This document shows, one piece after another, positions 1 through 9,545 of a stretch of DNA of 23,713 nucleotides. Source of the DNA: Larix sibirica (taxonomy: Eukaryota > Streptophyta > Pinopsida > Pinales > Pinaceae); assembly GCA_004151065.3 (NCBI GenBank), contig NWUY0300003966.1, positions 1-23,713 on the forward strand. Direction: 5' to 3'. The translations under genes and the position numbers were made by a program. The notes under the pieces are model-generated. The model ran no database searches. It saw nothing but the letters and a program-made list of their open reading frames with translations, and was not told where the DNA came from. Position 1 is the stretch's first letter; each line of letters starts with the position of its first letter.

Positions 1-1499
1 TACATATAAATAAAAAGACAAAAAGACAGTGATATTAGATTGTAGTGTGACCTTGTTCATTTGCGACACCTTAATCTTGGAATACCTAGAGTGAGGGGAT
101 AAAGATTGCTCAACAATTGGAAGGTCCATGGTGTTGTGATATTTTACATTCATCGGTGTTCCTCATGCGATAGGCACACTATTTTATGGCTTTGCTAACT
201 TGGCATGTCTATCATCCTTTTTATTTATATTTAATAAAATGAAGGGTGATTTAGCAACTTGTACAACACCATTTTATATTGGTCACTAGTATGATACCAT
301 TTCATATCAATGACATATGACACCATTTTTTCTATTAAGTCTTTGCACCAAGAGAAGTGAGGTGTGCTTTACAATCCAAAATGGATAAGATGCGTAATAC
401 AATGTAACATTAATAAAGTACAATGAAAGAAGTTGAGATGGACCTATTGTAAAAATGAAGAAAAAATGTCAACAATCATAATTAAAAACAATATAAACCA
501 TTGTAGATCCATCTTAACTTTGGTCTTTTGAGCGTTGAGAGATTTGTGCCTTCATTTCTTTTTCACCCTTCCTAGTGTCGAGGTTATGATGGATCTATGT
601 GGATATGATTACATACCAATATGGAGGTAAAGGCAATGCAAACTTACAATTTCCCATTTAAGTTGAAAACTAAGGCCTCCAATGATGCTTTATTTATTTA
701 TTTTAAATATAATTTTAAATTTATTGTAATAACTAACTAATCAAGACATATTAAAAGAAACACTAAAGTCAAAATTAGAGGCGCATTAACAAAACCCCTA
801 TATTCTAAACTATAATAAGTACTTGTATGATTGTATCATACAAATCCACCTACGTTTGTCACACGACGATTATAATAATATAAAAAAAATTAAGTTTTTA
901 GAGGGTGGGTTGGAGCAAAATAAATAACGATTAACATGTAATAACCTTGGAGGCAATAAATGCAAACAATCAACTAGGTCAAGGTCCAACACCGCCATGG
1001 CAACAAAGGATGTCAAATCATCGTTATTATTCTTTGAGGTTCAACCAAGATCATTGAGATTCTCATTTGGAATGTGGGGCCCTGTCTTGTCGTTGCTCAC
1101 CTTTCACAATATCAAGACTTCCATGATTGGTTGAAGAGTATGGTGGGATTCTACTTTAGCACAAAAGGTTCCCCCTCCTCTTAGAATTTCAACATCGAAT
1201 GAAGGTCTTGCCACCTTGTCAACTTGTTCGGATTTGCTCTATAAAATTTGTGAAAATTTATGATCAATGTCACTTTGTCATTTGAAGTAAATTATGTTAT
1301 GGTGTACTTGTTTTAAAAAGTGACATTTGGAAATTTTCAAATAGAAAATAAAAACTATATTCTTTATCCATACTGTCTTCACGAATATTAATGATTTAAT
1401 CCAATGTATTGAACCTAACCAAGCATAATTGAAATTAACAATTATCATTACTTCTCTCTAAGAATGATAAATTTCAAAGTAAACATAGTGAGGAAGATA
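1..1499. other. AT-rich unassigned region
   Basis: No open frame of useful length and no recognisable domain, LTR edge or RNA gene is seen. The stretch is AT-rich with short A and T runs and looks like old decayed repeat or intergenic DNA. A minus-strand LINE remnant begins just to the right, so the last few hundred bases could be its unrecognisable 3' tail; that is inference. Confidence 0.5.
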
Positions 1500-2750
1500 T
1501 GATCAATGAAGTAGCCACTCTAATTTTGATTCCAGATTTCTTTGGCCTTTTAGTGGAAGCAAAAGAAGTGATAAATGGCTCTTGGATTTTTGCAAATGGC
1601 ACAATTGGGATGGGAAGCACCTAGTTAAGACTAGTGTTAGTTTATGACCAAGTTGACATGCAACGATGACCAAAAAAATATTGCTTTCTTTAGTTGAGGG
1701 GAGCTTTTCAAATACAGAGGACTTAAAAGAGCCAAGTTAAAAGTGTGGAATATAACTTATACTTCTTGTTGAGTTTAGCTCATTGGGGGTCTTATGACTC
1801 AACCAGTTGTAGGCATCAATGAACTTGTATCTAATAATGTCTTTTTTAACGTTCCAATTCTAGTCCTATTAATTGTAAGGGAACACAATTCCAATTTTGA
1901 AGGATAGTTTGGGATATGGTTCTTAATTCTATCCATAATAATTTCATCAAAATCTTCATCCTAGAAATCCTTTTAGTTGAGGCCAATCCATGGAATTGTC
2001 GAGTCCATAAAAAATGTCCTAGATTGTTCATATTCCTTTTTAACAGCACTAGAATTGAGAACCATGGATTGTTTGTGAAAGGATGCTTAATGATATATGG
2101 AGACCATTATAAAGAATGCTCATTGGAAAATACACTGAATATAAGTGATCACCTTTCCATTTCAAGTGAGGTGCTATAGCCTCCCATCCTCTCCAAACAC
2201 TATGGGCTACAAAGGAGTGTTTACCTTTTGACTAGAGTTGAAGTTGTGAGCAAGTCTTGCATGCAGAACCCATTATGACTACTTTTTCCATACAGGGGCT
2301 TTGAACTAATACATTTATTAGGAGTATTTTCTAGGATTTAGATCATTCTAAGGACCTTATAATCCATTTACAATAAAAAGCTAGGCCTTGAGTGTGAACA
2401 TTTATAATTCCTAATCCCTTTGTCTTTAAGTGTGAACTAGAAACTATATTTAGCCCAACACAAGTCCTTCTTCCCCTTGAAATTGGATTAGGGGAAGGAA
2501 CTCTCCATTCTTATAGAGTCGATGACTAAAGTGACATAGGAACAATAATATACATGTGAAGCAACCAAGAACTTAGAACAAATTGAGTATATATCTATCA
2601 ACAATATTCAACTTTGTGATTTATTTTTCCACCTTAAATTTTAACCTTTATATTACCAATTGTCATGGCCTATAAGGGAAAGGACATGTGCATAAAATTA
2701 AATATTTGTTTGGGTTGAGTTCACAACCAACCTAAGTTTTTCAACCATTT
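1500..2750 (-). pseudogene. LINE (L1-type) ORF2 remnant: end of RT through zf-RVT
   Basis: Translating the minus strand across several frames gives pieces in the order expected for the C-terminal half of a plant LINE ORF2 protein. Near 2400 there is KGLGIINV followed by CKWIIRSLE, which resembles the GGLGI...KWI motif downstream of the reverse transcriptase core. Near 2190 SVWRGWEAI resembles the following linker. Near 1520-1620 CAICKNP...YHFFCF...KEIWN resembles the zf-RVT zinc-binding segment with its C-x2-C pair. The intact protein would be the nuclease and reverse transcriptase that copies LINE RNA at a nicked target. Many stops and frameshifts make this a dead copy. The RT catalytic core is not recognisable, so the element is 5' truncated or too decayed to read beyond about 2750. 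The family assignment is by motif order read by eye; the edges are approximate. Confidence 0.55.
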
Positions 2751-3279
2751 TGAAAATTCTTTTGGGATATACCTATAGCACATATCCTTGACCCATTAAA
2801 TGTTGGAGCCCAACATGCTAAAGAAGACATCCAAGGATTATGATGTGTTTCTAAAGACTCATTGTCCGACCTAATACTGATGAAGGTGTATCAACTTTCA
2901 ATCTTTGCTAGAGTTAGTTGTGAATCTGATCTATGGAATCTTTGATTGAACGTTAAAATGAATGTGGATGTTTTTTTTCCAAGGAGAACCTCTTAGGGTT
3001 CCCCACTCTTCCTTGAAATATTCAAATATAGGTGACTCATCACCAACCACAATAGTGGTTTGTAACCTTGAGCAATTTGATTGGAATTGGCATGTAACCT
3101 ATGGCCTCCCCATCAACAACATGCCTTGGGTGGATGATTCAACTGATTGAGCTATCTCTTGAGGCTAAGTTAATGTTTTATTTTTTCCAAGGAAAACATT
3201 GCAGGGAAACCTAAGGGATGCTTCTTTGCATTTATGGACGGCATTTGCAGTAAACTTATTTGCGTAGACTATTGTGCCT
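2751..3279. other. Unassigned stretch between LINE and copia element
   Basis: It holds one 62-codon plus-strand frame (2962-3150) with no recognised motif; I do not call it a gene. Two similar phrases, TTTTTTTTCCAAGGAGAAC near 2970 and TTTTTTCCAAGGAAAAC near 3180, suggest a small old duplication. Nothing else can be supported. Confidence 0.4.
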
Positions 3280-3929
3280 TATTAACTTAAGCGTAACTCT
3301 GAAACTGTTTACATCATGTTTGGAAATGCTTCATGAGATATACAGTACATGGTGTATGTAAAACCCTTGGACAATTCAAGATGGATTAACACATGGGAGA
3401 TGGTCCATGCTAGATTTGCACATTAGAGATAGCTTGCTTTGTGGCTACTTGACAATCTTCCCTAGGGTGTTGAAGTTCTCTTGATAGCTTGGTGGAGGTC
3501 TTTCATTTTGGCCACATAAAGAGGTTCATTTGCTTGGAGAATTCCCTACTTAGGAGGAGGAGCATTGTGCTTCTTGTAGGAGAGAATTAATCCCTAAACA
3601 TCATGGGGTGGCTTGGATTCCTAGATGGGGACTTGGACTTGGTACATGAACACTTGAGTTGAAAAAGTTTATGCATGGGGAGTGAGCTAGTGGAGCACAT
3701 GGATTAGGAGGATCAATGGAATTTGTATGGGTTTGTGACAGAGTGTTGTGGTCACACTTTGTGTAATTAAATCATCTTGGAGTCCTTATTGTGTATGCCA
3801 TCACCTTGGAGCATGACACGTGTACCCTTGGAGTGGAGCACATCACTTGTGTTGGCTTACATGTGTTAAATTGTAGGTTACTTATAAGGCTTCGACCCAC
3901 ATTGTATTGTTGGCCTCCCTTACCTCTCA

Positions 3930-3938
3930 TATATATAA
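3930..3938 (+). promoter_or_regulatory. TATA-like box in LTR 1
   Basis: TATATATAA lies about 650 bp into the LTR. The same position in the other LTRs carries TATATATAG or TATACATAG followed by AGGA, which fits the core promoter that would start the element's RNA. Here the AGGAAGGAGAG stretch that follows the box in LTRs 2 and 4 has been altered. Confidence 0.5.
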
Positions 3939-4472
3939 TCAATGACAGAGTCCTTATTTATCATCATCGTGCTCTTCTCTTTGTACTCATCTTCTTGGAG
4001 TGATTCACTAGGGTTCATGATGAAACCTAGGAGAAGTCATACACGAAAGGATGACATATTTGTTGGAAATTGCTCTTATGACTAGGGTTTTCTCTTATGA
4101 AGAAGAAGATGTTAGAGATGATCAGATTCATTCACCCATCATTATATTTCACTCTTGTGTAGTGATGTGATCTTAGGGAGTGCACACTAGTCATCTGAGT
4201 CTCTCCTAGCTCTTCATTTGTACTTGGTATCTCTATTTATCTCTCTCTTGGAGTCGTTAGGGTTTCATGGTCTTCCTAGAGAATCTTGAAGTCTAGGGTC
4301 AGGGTTTCATCTCTTGGAGGATTGAGATTATGGTTTTGTGTTGAAACCCTAGGTGTATTTGATGAAGAAAAAGAAGAGAAGTGGACATCTTGCCTTGGAG
4401 AACTTTAGAGTGATTTATGCATGTTGGAGCTCCTTGTTTGAGATAGGGTTTTGGAGAGATAATGGATTGCAC

Positions 4473-4491
4473 TAGCCTTGTGATAAGGCTA
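4473..4491 (+). repeat. 7-bp-stem hairpin in LTR 1
   Basis: TAGCCTT and AAGGCTA are perfect inverted repeats around a 5-base loop (GTGAT). The same stem occurs at 8079-8097 in LTR 2 but is broken in LTRs 3 and 4. It lies in the part of the LTR expected to be transcribed. Confidence 0.55.
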
Positions 4492-4553
4492 TGGTATGCA
4501 CAATAACTTAATCTTGAGTATATTAATGAAGTTTGTAGTAGTCAACAACTTGT

Positions 4554-4608
4554 GTAAATTGCAGATTTGTTTTCCAGCCATGTATGTTCTTCATGAATTG
4601 TAATTTAC
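4554..4608 (+). repeat. Conserved inverted repeat in LTR 1 (GTAAATTGCA / TGTAATTTAC)
   Basis: The two 10-base arms pair with a single G-U in RNA and enclose about 35 bases. The arms are present in all four LTR copies of the window although the loop differs between them, so the paired part appears better conserved than its surroundings. Confidence 0.5.
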
Positions 4609-4976
4609 AACTATATATGTCTTGTTGATTTGACATAAGTTAATGACCTTTGAGTGTATTGACATGATAATTGAAGAAGTTAGGGGTTGTTTTTATTGTT
4701 GTTATAGCTGTTGTGAAAGTGAGTCTCATTCAAATCTATTTTATACACTATAAGATTGTTGTAGAGGGTTGAAACTTATCAAGACACTTTTGTATCTTTT
4801 CTCCTTGGAATGCCTAAAAGATTGGGTTCTTAGGATTGAAATATAGTTCACTTTTCGCTGCTATTTCATAATAGGCCCAAGGATGGATATTCACAAGGTT
4901 AAGATCCAGGAAACCTCTAGTCAAAGAGGTGAAATTTTTGTTTTGCATTCCAGTTTGGGATAACAAAAATTTCTAA

Positions 4977-4987
4977 TGGTATTAGAG
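4977..4987 (+). other. Primer-binding site, initiator-Met tRNA type
   Basis: TGGTATTAGAG sits two bases after the end of the LTR. It matches the common plant copia primer-binding site TGGTATCAGAGC with one C-to-T change and loss of the final C. It fixes the orientation of the element as plus and confirms 3280-4975 as the 5' LTR. Confidence 0.75.
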
Positions 4988-5478
4988 ATTTTGTCATTGA
5001 AATTACTCTAGTTGTAAGAGGGAGTTTGCATTTTAGTTGGAGAATACTTGGGAGAGGTGATTGACCTTGTTTGAGGTTATTGGGTGTGAAATCCTAGGTT
5101 ACTTTAAATGAGCAATTGCACATGTCACATGTTTTGATGGGTTTCTCTCATGATGAGAGGTGATGGATCTACTGTTATTGATGGCTTTTATGGTTGCATT
5201 TTCAATAGGTGTGATGCATATGAGGACTTGTGATAGTTAGTTGATATGTTCCAGAGGTTTCCAATGATACATGGTAGATCTATGCGATTATTGATTGCTT
5301 GGTTTTACTGTCAATGGGTGAGATGCCTAAGAGGACTTACGATAGGCGGTTGATTTGTTCCAATAGATGTTATTTTTTTTCACTTGTGATGGGCAGAGGA
5401 TTTTATTCATAAGGAAATATTTTCGAGATGGATATGAATTTGGTATCTTACTTGTCCTCTAACATTGTGTCTAGTGTT
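4988..5478 (+). other. Former gag region of the copia element, unreadable, with a 109-bp duplication
   Basis: Between the primer-binding site and the protease remnant the gag gene is expected, but no open frame or zinc-knuckle motif can be read. Two diverged copies of a unit are visible with a period of about 109 bases: the phrase around GATGCATATGAGGACTT at 5213 returns as GATGCCTAAGAGGACTT at 5322, each followed by TTGAT and TTGTTCC-like sequence. Either a duplicated coding segment or a later local duplication could explain this. Confidence 0.4.
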
Positions 5479-6300
5479 GGATGGTATGAGAATAATTGAA
5501 TTTTGAGACATATGTCATATGAAAAGTCTCTATTCAACAGGATTCAGGAGTAGGAGGGAGGCATGAGCGTGAAGCTTGGTGACGATGCCACTTATCCTGT
5601 GAGAGGAGTTAGCTCCATTTTATTTCATATGCCTTTAGGTGATGATCTTGAGTTGAGTGATACTCTATTTGTTCTTGGTTGTGTTTGTGGGACCGTTGTG
5701 CACCATCAATGATTGTAGTCTAGCTAGTTTGAGGACTTTGGATAGAAGGGTGAGAGAGGGTGGCCTTTACATGTTACTTGTTGATCCAGTGACACTTTTA
5801 CGTTCCACTGAGAGATTGGATGATCCTTCTAGCTTTGAAGAGGCACATGCATGGTGAGATGCCATGGAGATAGGTTCAAGACTTATTATATATTTTGTGA
5901 TAGTATCTTGTGGTGATGGATACAATGATACTTCAACAACTTACATGATCAATATTCATACACAATGGGAGACTATGGTGACCATAGATTTGATATTTGA
6001 AGAGGATGCAAGATCTTCTAGTTCACAAGATTCTCCTTTAGTGATTGAGGATAAAGTAGAGGTTGTTGTTCCAAATTGATTCTAGGATAGCCCAAATATT
6101 TACTGAGGGTGAGTGTATCTTCTAGGAGATATGTTAGTCATGTTGCATTGCTTTCTTCCATTTGTGAGTTGTCTATTTTTCTAGAAGAGGAGAGATGTGA
6201 TACCTTGATTGTGGACGATGCTGAGATTAATTCCATGTTTGCAACTAATGCGAGCATTGTACAATATAGGGACAAGGTTGATGGATTCTCTTAGACAAAG
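5479..6300 (+). pseudogene. copia pol remnant: protease, pre-integrase, integrase C-terminus
   Basis: From 5479 (frame 1) the translation runs WYENN-stop-ILRHMSYEKSLF, then LGDDATYPVRG, then LSDTLFVLG. This is the pattern of the aspartic protease and downstream part of plant copia polyproteins; the expected catalytic DSGAS is lost, replaced around the stop. From about 5690 (frame 2) VREGGLYMLL resembles the pre-integrase start, followed by DDPSSFEEAHAW, a stop and DAME. From about 5990 DLIFEEDARSSSS resembles the integrase C-terminus. From 6109 (frame 1) RRYVSHVALLSSI resembles the linker before reverse transcriptase. The integrase catalytic core, which should lie between about 5810 and 5940, is missing. 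Stops and frame changes show a dead gene. The polyprotein would have cut itself and inserted the cDNA. Domain calls are by recalled family patterns. Confidence 0.65.
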
Positions 6301-6843
6301 GGTGTTTCCCATGTTGTCACTCTTGCTTTAGGATTCTCTTAGGACGAGGGAATTGAACTAGTTCGGGATAGTTCAGTTGCTGGAGGATTGAAGGTGCATG
6401 AGAGCGATTCTCATGTTCATAGGTTGTTGATGGCCTTGCTTTGGTTGTTGTCTTTACCACGAGATTGGTATTTTAGGATTGAGGATTTGACTTGTGCATA
6501 CTTCCATCTTTGTGACTAGATGTGATTCACTTATCTTGGTCTTGTATGGATATGTGATCTTCTCTACAAGATGTCTTAGACAATATAGGATGTGGTTTTG
6601 GTTGATTTTGGCCCATGATGTTGCGTTGGAGGATGATAGATTTTGATAGGGTGCTTATGTTCTAGAGATATTTTCCTTCATATTCATACGTGGTTATTAT
6701 TATTTGGAGGATAGAGATGTTGTGGTAGCATGGGGTGGGTGATAATTTCTTTACATGTGATAATGATTGATTATGGGGCGCAATAGGTTACACATATTTA
6801 CTAGTAGGAGGTTTATTGGAGTTGGTATAAACAATTTGTTTGT
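6301..6843 (+). other. 3' interior of the copia element, no readable RT or RNase H
   Basis: In an autonomous copia this stretch would hold reverse transcriptase and RNase H, needing well over 1.5 kb. Only about 540 bases remain and I recognise no catalytic motif (no YVDD-type box, no RNase H triad). The element has therefore suffered a large internal deletion, or this part was replaced. Confidence 0.45.
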
Positions 6844-6851
6844 AGAGGGAA
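6844..6851 (+). other. Polypurine tract of the copia element
   Basis: AGAGGGAA directly precedes the TG that opens the 3' LTR. Such a purine run is where plus-strand DNA synthesis starts in LTR retrotransposons. Its position fixes the 3' LTR start at 6852. Confidence 0.6.
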
Positions 6852-6996
6852 TGTTATCTTTTGGGTTACTTTGAAAGTGTTTACACCATGTTTGTGAGTG
6901 ATTCATGAGATTTGGGGTACATGGTTCATGATGTATTTTCACATTGGAGATAGCTTTCTTAGTGGTTGCTTGGCATCCATCCCTAGGGGGTTGGAG

Positions 6997-7264
6997 TATG
7001 GATTTATTATCAAGTTTTAGGCCTCTCCCATATTAGGTTGTCATGTTAATCCCTACCTCCCCTCTACACCAACCTTATCCCTCCCTTCTCTATTGACTTA
7101 TCCTTGCAGGTTAGGGGAGAAGTTAGCTTGCCACTCGTTGATAGGCCCACAACCTCAACTGGGCTAGGATTTCAAGCTTGCAGCTTCCAACCCAAGAAAT
7201 AGCTAGCCTATAAGTTGACCAACCTAAAATCTACAAACTTCAATCAAAGTAAGACCATATCTTG
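6997..7264 (-). mobile_element. ~270-bp insertion in LTR 2, possibly SINE-like
   Basis: LTR 1 and LTR 2 align on both sides of this block, which is absent from LTR 1. It is richer in GC than its host LTR. On the minus strand, near 7170-7180, GCTTGAAATCC resembles a tRNA-type B box, and about 45 bases before it TTGGTCAACTT could be a weak A box; this would suit a tRNA-derived SINE in minus orientation. No clear poly-A or target-site duplication was found, so an unrelated filler insertion is equally possible. Confidence 0.35.
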
Positions 7265-7438
7265 GGTTTTTCTTGATACCTTGATGGATTTCCTTCATTG
7301 TGGCCACATGGAGAGGTTTGTTGGCTTGGAGAACACCATACTTAGGAGTAATGTTGTACACCATAGAAGAGGGAATTAGGCTATGGACAACTTGTGGTAG
7401 CTTAGATTCCTTGATGGAGACTTGGAGTTGGCTTGGGT

Positions 7439-7520
7439 ATCCCTAGGTAAATGTGACAATGTTCATGTAGGGGGATTGGGGATCCCTAGGTTGTGACAAT
7501 ATTCATGTAGGGGGATTGGA
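7439..7520 (+). repeat. ~40-bp tandem duplication in LTR 2
   Basis: The unit ATCCCTAGGT...TGTGACAATGTTCATG...GGGGGATTGG appears twice in a row (7439-7481 and 7482-7520), the second lacking a few bases after CTAGGT. LTR 1 has no counterpart, so it arose after the LTRs parted. Confidence 0.75.
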
Positions 7521-7739
7521 ACACTAGAGCACATGGATTAGGAGGAGTGATGGAGTCTATGTGGGATTGTGATGGAGGGGTGTGGACACACCTTGTGTAG
7601 CTACATCATCTTGGAGCCCTTATTGTGTACATCACCTTGGAGCTTGACATGTGTACCCTTGGAGTGTATCCCTTTACTTGTGTAGGTTGCTTGTAAGGGC
7701 TTGGGCCTGCATTCTATTGTTGGCCTCTCATACCTCCCC

Positions 7740-7748
7740 TATATATAG
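7740..7748 (+). promoter_or_regulatory. TATA box in LTR 2
   Basis: TATATATAG followed by AGGAAGGAGAG is the best-preserved promoter core among the four LTRs. Because it is in the 3' LTR, any transcript from it would read outward into 8560 and beyond. Confidence 0.55.
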
Positions 7749-8078
7749 AGGAAGGAGAGAATCCTTCCCATTCATCATCATCGTTGTATTCATTATTCTT
7801 GTTCATCTCGTGTTTAGAGATGTTACTAGAGGAGCGCACTAGTTATCCTTTCTCTCTTAGATCTTCATTTGTACATGGTCTCTCTCTTTCTTGGAGTCAC
7901 TAGGGTTTCTTGATCTTTTTGGAGCATCTTGAAGTCTAGGGTGGTGAAGAAGAAGAGGATGAGACATCTTTCCTTAGAGGACTTGTTTGAGTGATTCATG
8001 CATGTTGGAGCTCCTTGGTTGAGTTAGTGTTTTCTTGGTTTTCCTTAGCTAGGGTGTTGGAGAGATAATGGATTGTAC

Positions 8079-8097
8079 TAGCCTTGTAATAAGGCTA
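8079..8097 (+). repeat. 7-bp-stem hairpin in LTR 2
   Basis: TAGCCTT, a 5-base loop (GTAAT), then AAGGCTA. The stem is identical to that at 4473-4491 while the loop has one change. Confidence 0.5.
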
Positions 8098-8159
8098 TGG
8101 TATGTACAACAACTTCAACTTATGCATATTAATGAAATTTTCAGCGATCTAATACTTGT

Positions 8160-8211
8160 GTAAATTGCAGGGTTGATTTTCAGTCATCTATGTTCACGGT
8201 TTGTAATTTAC
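8160..8211 (+). repeat. Conserved inverted repeat in LTR 2
   Basis: Arms GTAAATTGCA (8160-8169) and TGTAATTTAC (8202-8211) are unchanged from LTR 1, although the loop between them is shorter and different. Confidence 0.5.
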
Positions 8212-8559
8212 AATGATATATGTCTTGTGTATTTGAATAAGTGAAGGGAAATAAGTGATTTAACTTTGTAAATGAAGAAGATAAGGGTTATTTTACTACT
8301 CTTATTACTGTTGTAAATGAGATTTTTCAGATCTGGTTTATGCATGATGAGAGTGCCCTAGAGGGCTGAAACTTATTAGAACACTTTGGTATCTTTTCTG
8401 CTTGGATTGCCTAAAAGATTAGGGTGTTAAGGATTGAAATATTATAATTTTCCACTGTCGTTTTGTTCTATATTTCATAGCAGCCCTGAGGTTGGAAAAT
8501 TCAAAGGGTTAAGATTTGGGAAACCTCTAGTTAAGAGGTAAAATTTTTGTTTTGTGTTT

Positions 8560-8694
8560 GTTACCGCTCAAACTCGCAGTCATAAATAAGCAACACGATA
8601 TAGACTAGATGCTAGTGATTGGTATGTATGTGGAAGAGGTCTAGGCGCAAATGTGACCACAGCCCAGCCTCATAACTTCTTCAGGTAACTCCTA
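8560..8694. other. Unassigned segment between truncated LTR 2 and an N
   Basis: About 135 bases that match no other part of the window and are visibly more GC-rich than their surroundings. No coding sense is seen. The segment lies against an ambiguous base at 8695, so it may be the ragged end of an assembled contig. Confidence 0.4.
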
Positions 8695-8695
8695 N
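8695..8695. other. Single N (possible contig join)
   Basis: One ambiguous base separates the unassigned segment from sequence that starts abruptly in the middle of a copia LTR. A contig join written as a single N, or simply an uncalled base, would both look like this. Confidence 0.5.
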
Positions 8696-8881
8696 GAGGG
8701 GTGTGTACACACCTTGTGTAGCTACATCATCTTGGAGCCCTTTTTACGTACATCACCTTGGATAATGACATGTGTACCCTTGGAGTGGAGTGCTTCACTT
8801 GTATTGGCCTACATGTATTTATTGTAGGTTTCTTGTAAGGGATTGGTCCCACATTGTTTTGTTGTCTTCCCTTACCTCCCA

Positions 8882-8890
8882 TATATATAG
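8882..8890 (+). promoter_or_regulatory. TATA box in LTR 3
   Basis: TATATATAG followed by AGGAA, at the position equivalent to the boxes in LTRs 1 and 2. Confidence 0.45.
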
Positions 8891-9178
8891 AGGAATATGT
8901 GAGTCCTTTCCATTCATCATCATCATACTTTTCTTTTTGTACTTGTCTTCTTAGATTGATTCACTAGGGTTCATGAGGAAACCATAGGAGAAGTTATACA
9001 TGGGAGGAACATGTCTTTGTTGTAGAGTGTTCTTGTGGATAGGGTTTTCTCTTGTGAAGAAGAAGACACTGGAGATGATTGTATTCATTCACTCATCACT
9101 ATATTTCAATCTTGTGTAGAGATGTGAACTTGACGAGTGCACATTAGTAATATTCTCTTTCTTGGCTCTTCCTTTGCA

Positions 9179-9182
<4 letters not shown>

Positions 9183-9210
<28 letters not shown>
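9183..9210 (+). repeat. (CT)14 microsatellite in LTR 3
   Basis: Fourteen CT units. The matching stretches of LTRs 1 and 2 hold only short CT runs, so this is an expansion of a CT-rich LTR segment. Confidence 0.9.
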
Positions 9211-9213
<3 letters not shown>

Positions 9214-9545
9214 AGTCGCTAGGTTTCATGGTCTTCTTGGAGCATAATGAAGTCTAGGGTTAGTGTTTCATCCCTTGGAGGTTTGATATTAGGGTTTTGT
9301 GATGAAACCCTAGGTGTATTTGTTGAAGAATAAGGAAAGAAGTGGACATGTTGCCTTGGGGAACTTGTTTGAGTGATTCATGCATGTTAGAGCTTGAATC
9401 TTGGTTGTGCTAGGGTTTTCATTGTTTTCCATAGCTAGGATTTTGGAGAGCTAGTGGATTGTACAAGCTTTGTGATAAGTGTATGATATGTACAATAAAT
9501 TCATCTCGAGTATATTAATGTTTTTTTCAGCTATCCACAACTTTC

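Larger units (their letters stand above)
3280..4975 (+). repeat. 5' LTR of the copia element (LTR 1)
   Basis: About 1.7 kb. It aligns by eye along its length with 6852-8559, and in its 3' two thirds with 8696-9969 and 16460-17577. The left edge is set by the start of similarity to the 3' LTR (GTAACTCTGAAACTG here, GTTACTTTGAAAGTG there). The right edge is set by the primer-binding site just after it. The expected TG start reads TA here, so the end has mutated. It contains a TATA-like box, a short perfect hairpin and a longer inverted repeat shared with the other copies. Confidence 0.8.
3280..8559 (+). mobile_element. Degenerate Ty1/copia LTR retrotransposon
   Basis: Two long direct repeats (3280-4975 and 6852-8559) flank a 1.9 kb interior. 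A primer-binding site resembling the initiator-methionine tRNA complement follows the left repeat, and a purine tract AGAGGGAA abuts the right repeat. The interior carries scraps of copia protease, pre-integrase and integrase C-terminus in plus orientation. A working copia interior is about 4-5 kb, so integrase core, reverse transcriptase and RNase H are mostly or wholly lost. The two LTRs differ by many substitutions and indels, so the insertion is old. No target-site duplication is evident. The 3' LTR lacks its final ~30 bp relative to the 5' LTR and runs into unrelated DNA at 8560. The element cannot be autonomous. Confidence 0.8.
6852..8559 (+). repeat. 3' LTR of the copia element (LTR 2), with insertion and truncated end
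   Basis: Begins TGTTATCTTTTGGG right after the purine tract and is collinear with LTR 1. Relative to LTR 1 it carries an extra block at about 6997-7264, a short tandem duplication at 7439-7520 and several smaller indels. It stops at about 8559, after TTTTTGTTTTG, where LTR 1 continues for about 30 more bases to its end. The terminal CA is therefore missing. It keeps the TATA box, the hairpin and the inverted repeat. Confidence 0.8.

Noticed and set aside
1846-2049. 67-codon minus-strand open frame as a separate gene
   Set aside because: It falls within the minus-strand LINE remnant and is one short frame of it, not an independent gene.
1916-2179. 87-codon plus-strand open frame
   Set aside because: It lies antisense to a LINE ORF2 remnant readable on the minus strand and has no family pattern of its own.
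3791-4003. 70-codon plus-strand frame with hydrophobic C-terminus
   Set aside because: It lies wholly inside the 5' LTR over the promoter region. The equivalent frames at 7651 and 8772 in the other LTRs have changed sequence, as expected for non-coding LTR.
7651-7842. 63-codon frame with a membrane-like segment
   Set aside because: Inside the 3' LTR over the TATA box; T-rich LTR sequence reads as hydrophobic residues by chance.
8772-8954. 60-codon frame resembling the one at 7651
   Set aside because: Its similarity to 7651 comes from LTR homology, not from a conserved protein.
9183-9210. CT run as a promoter element
   Set aside because: It is in LTR 3 only; the other LTRs lack it, so a microsatellite expansion is the simpler reading.
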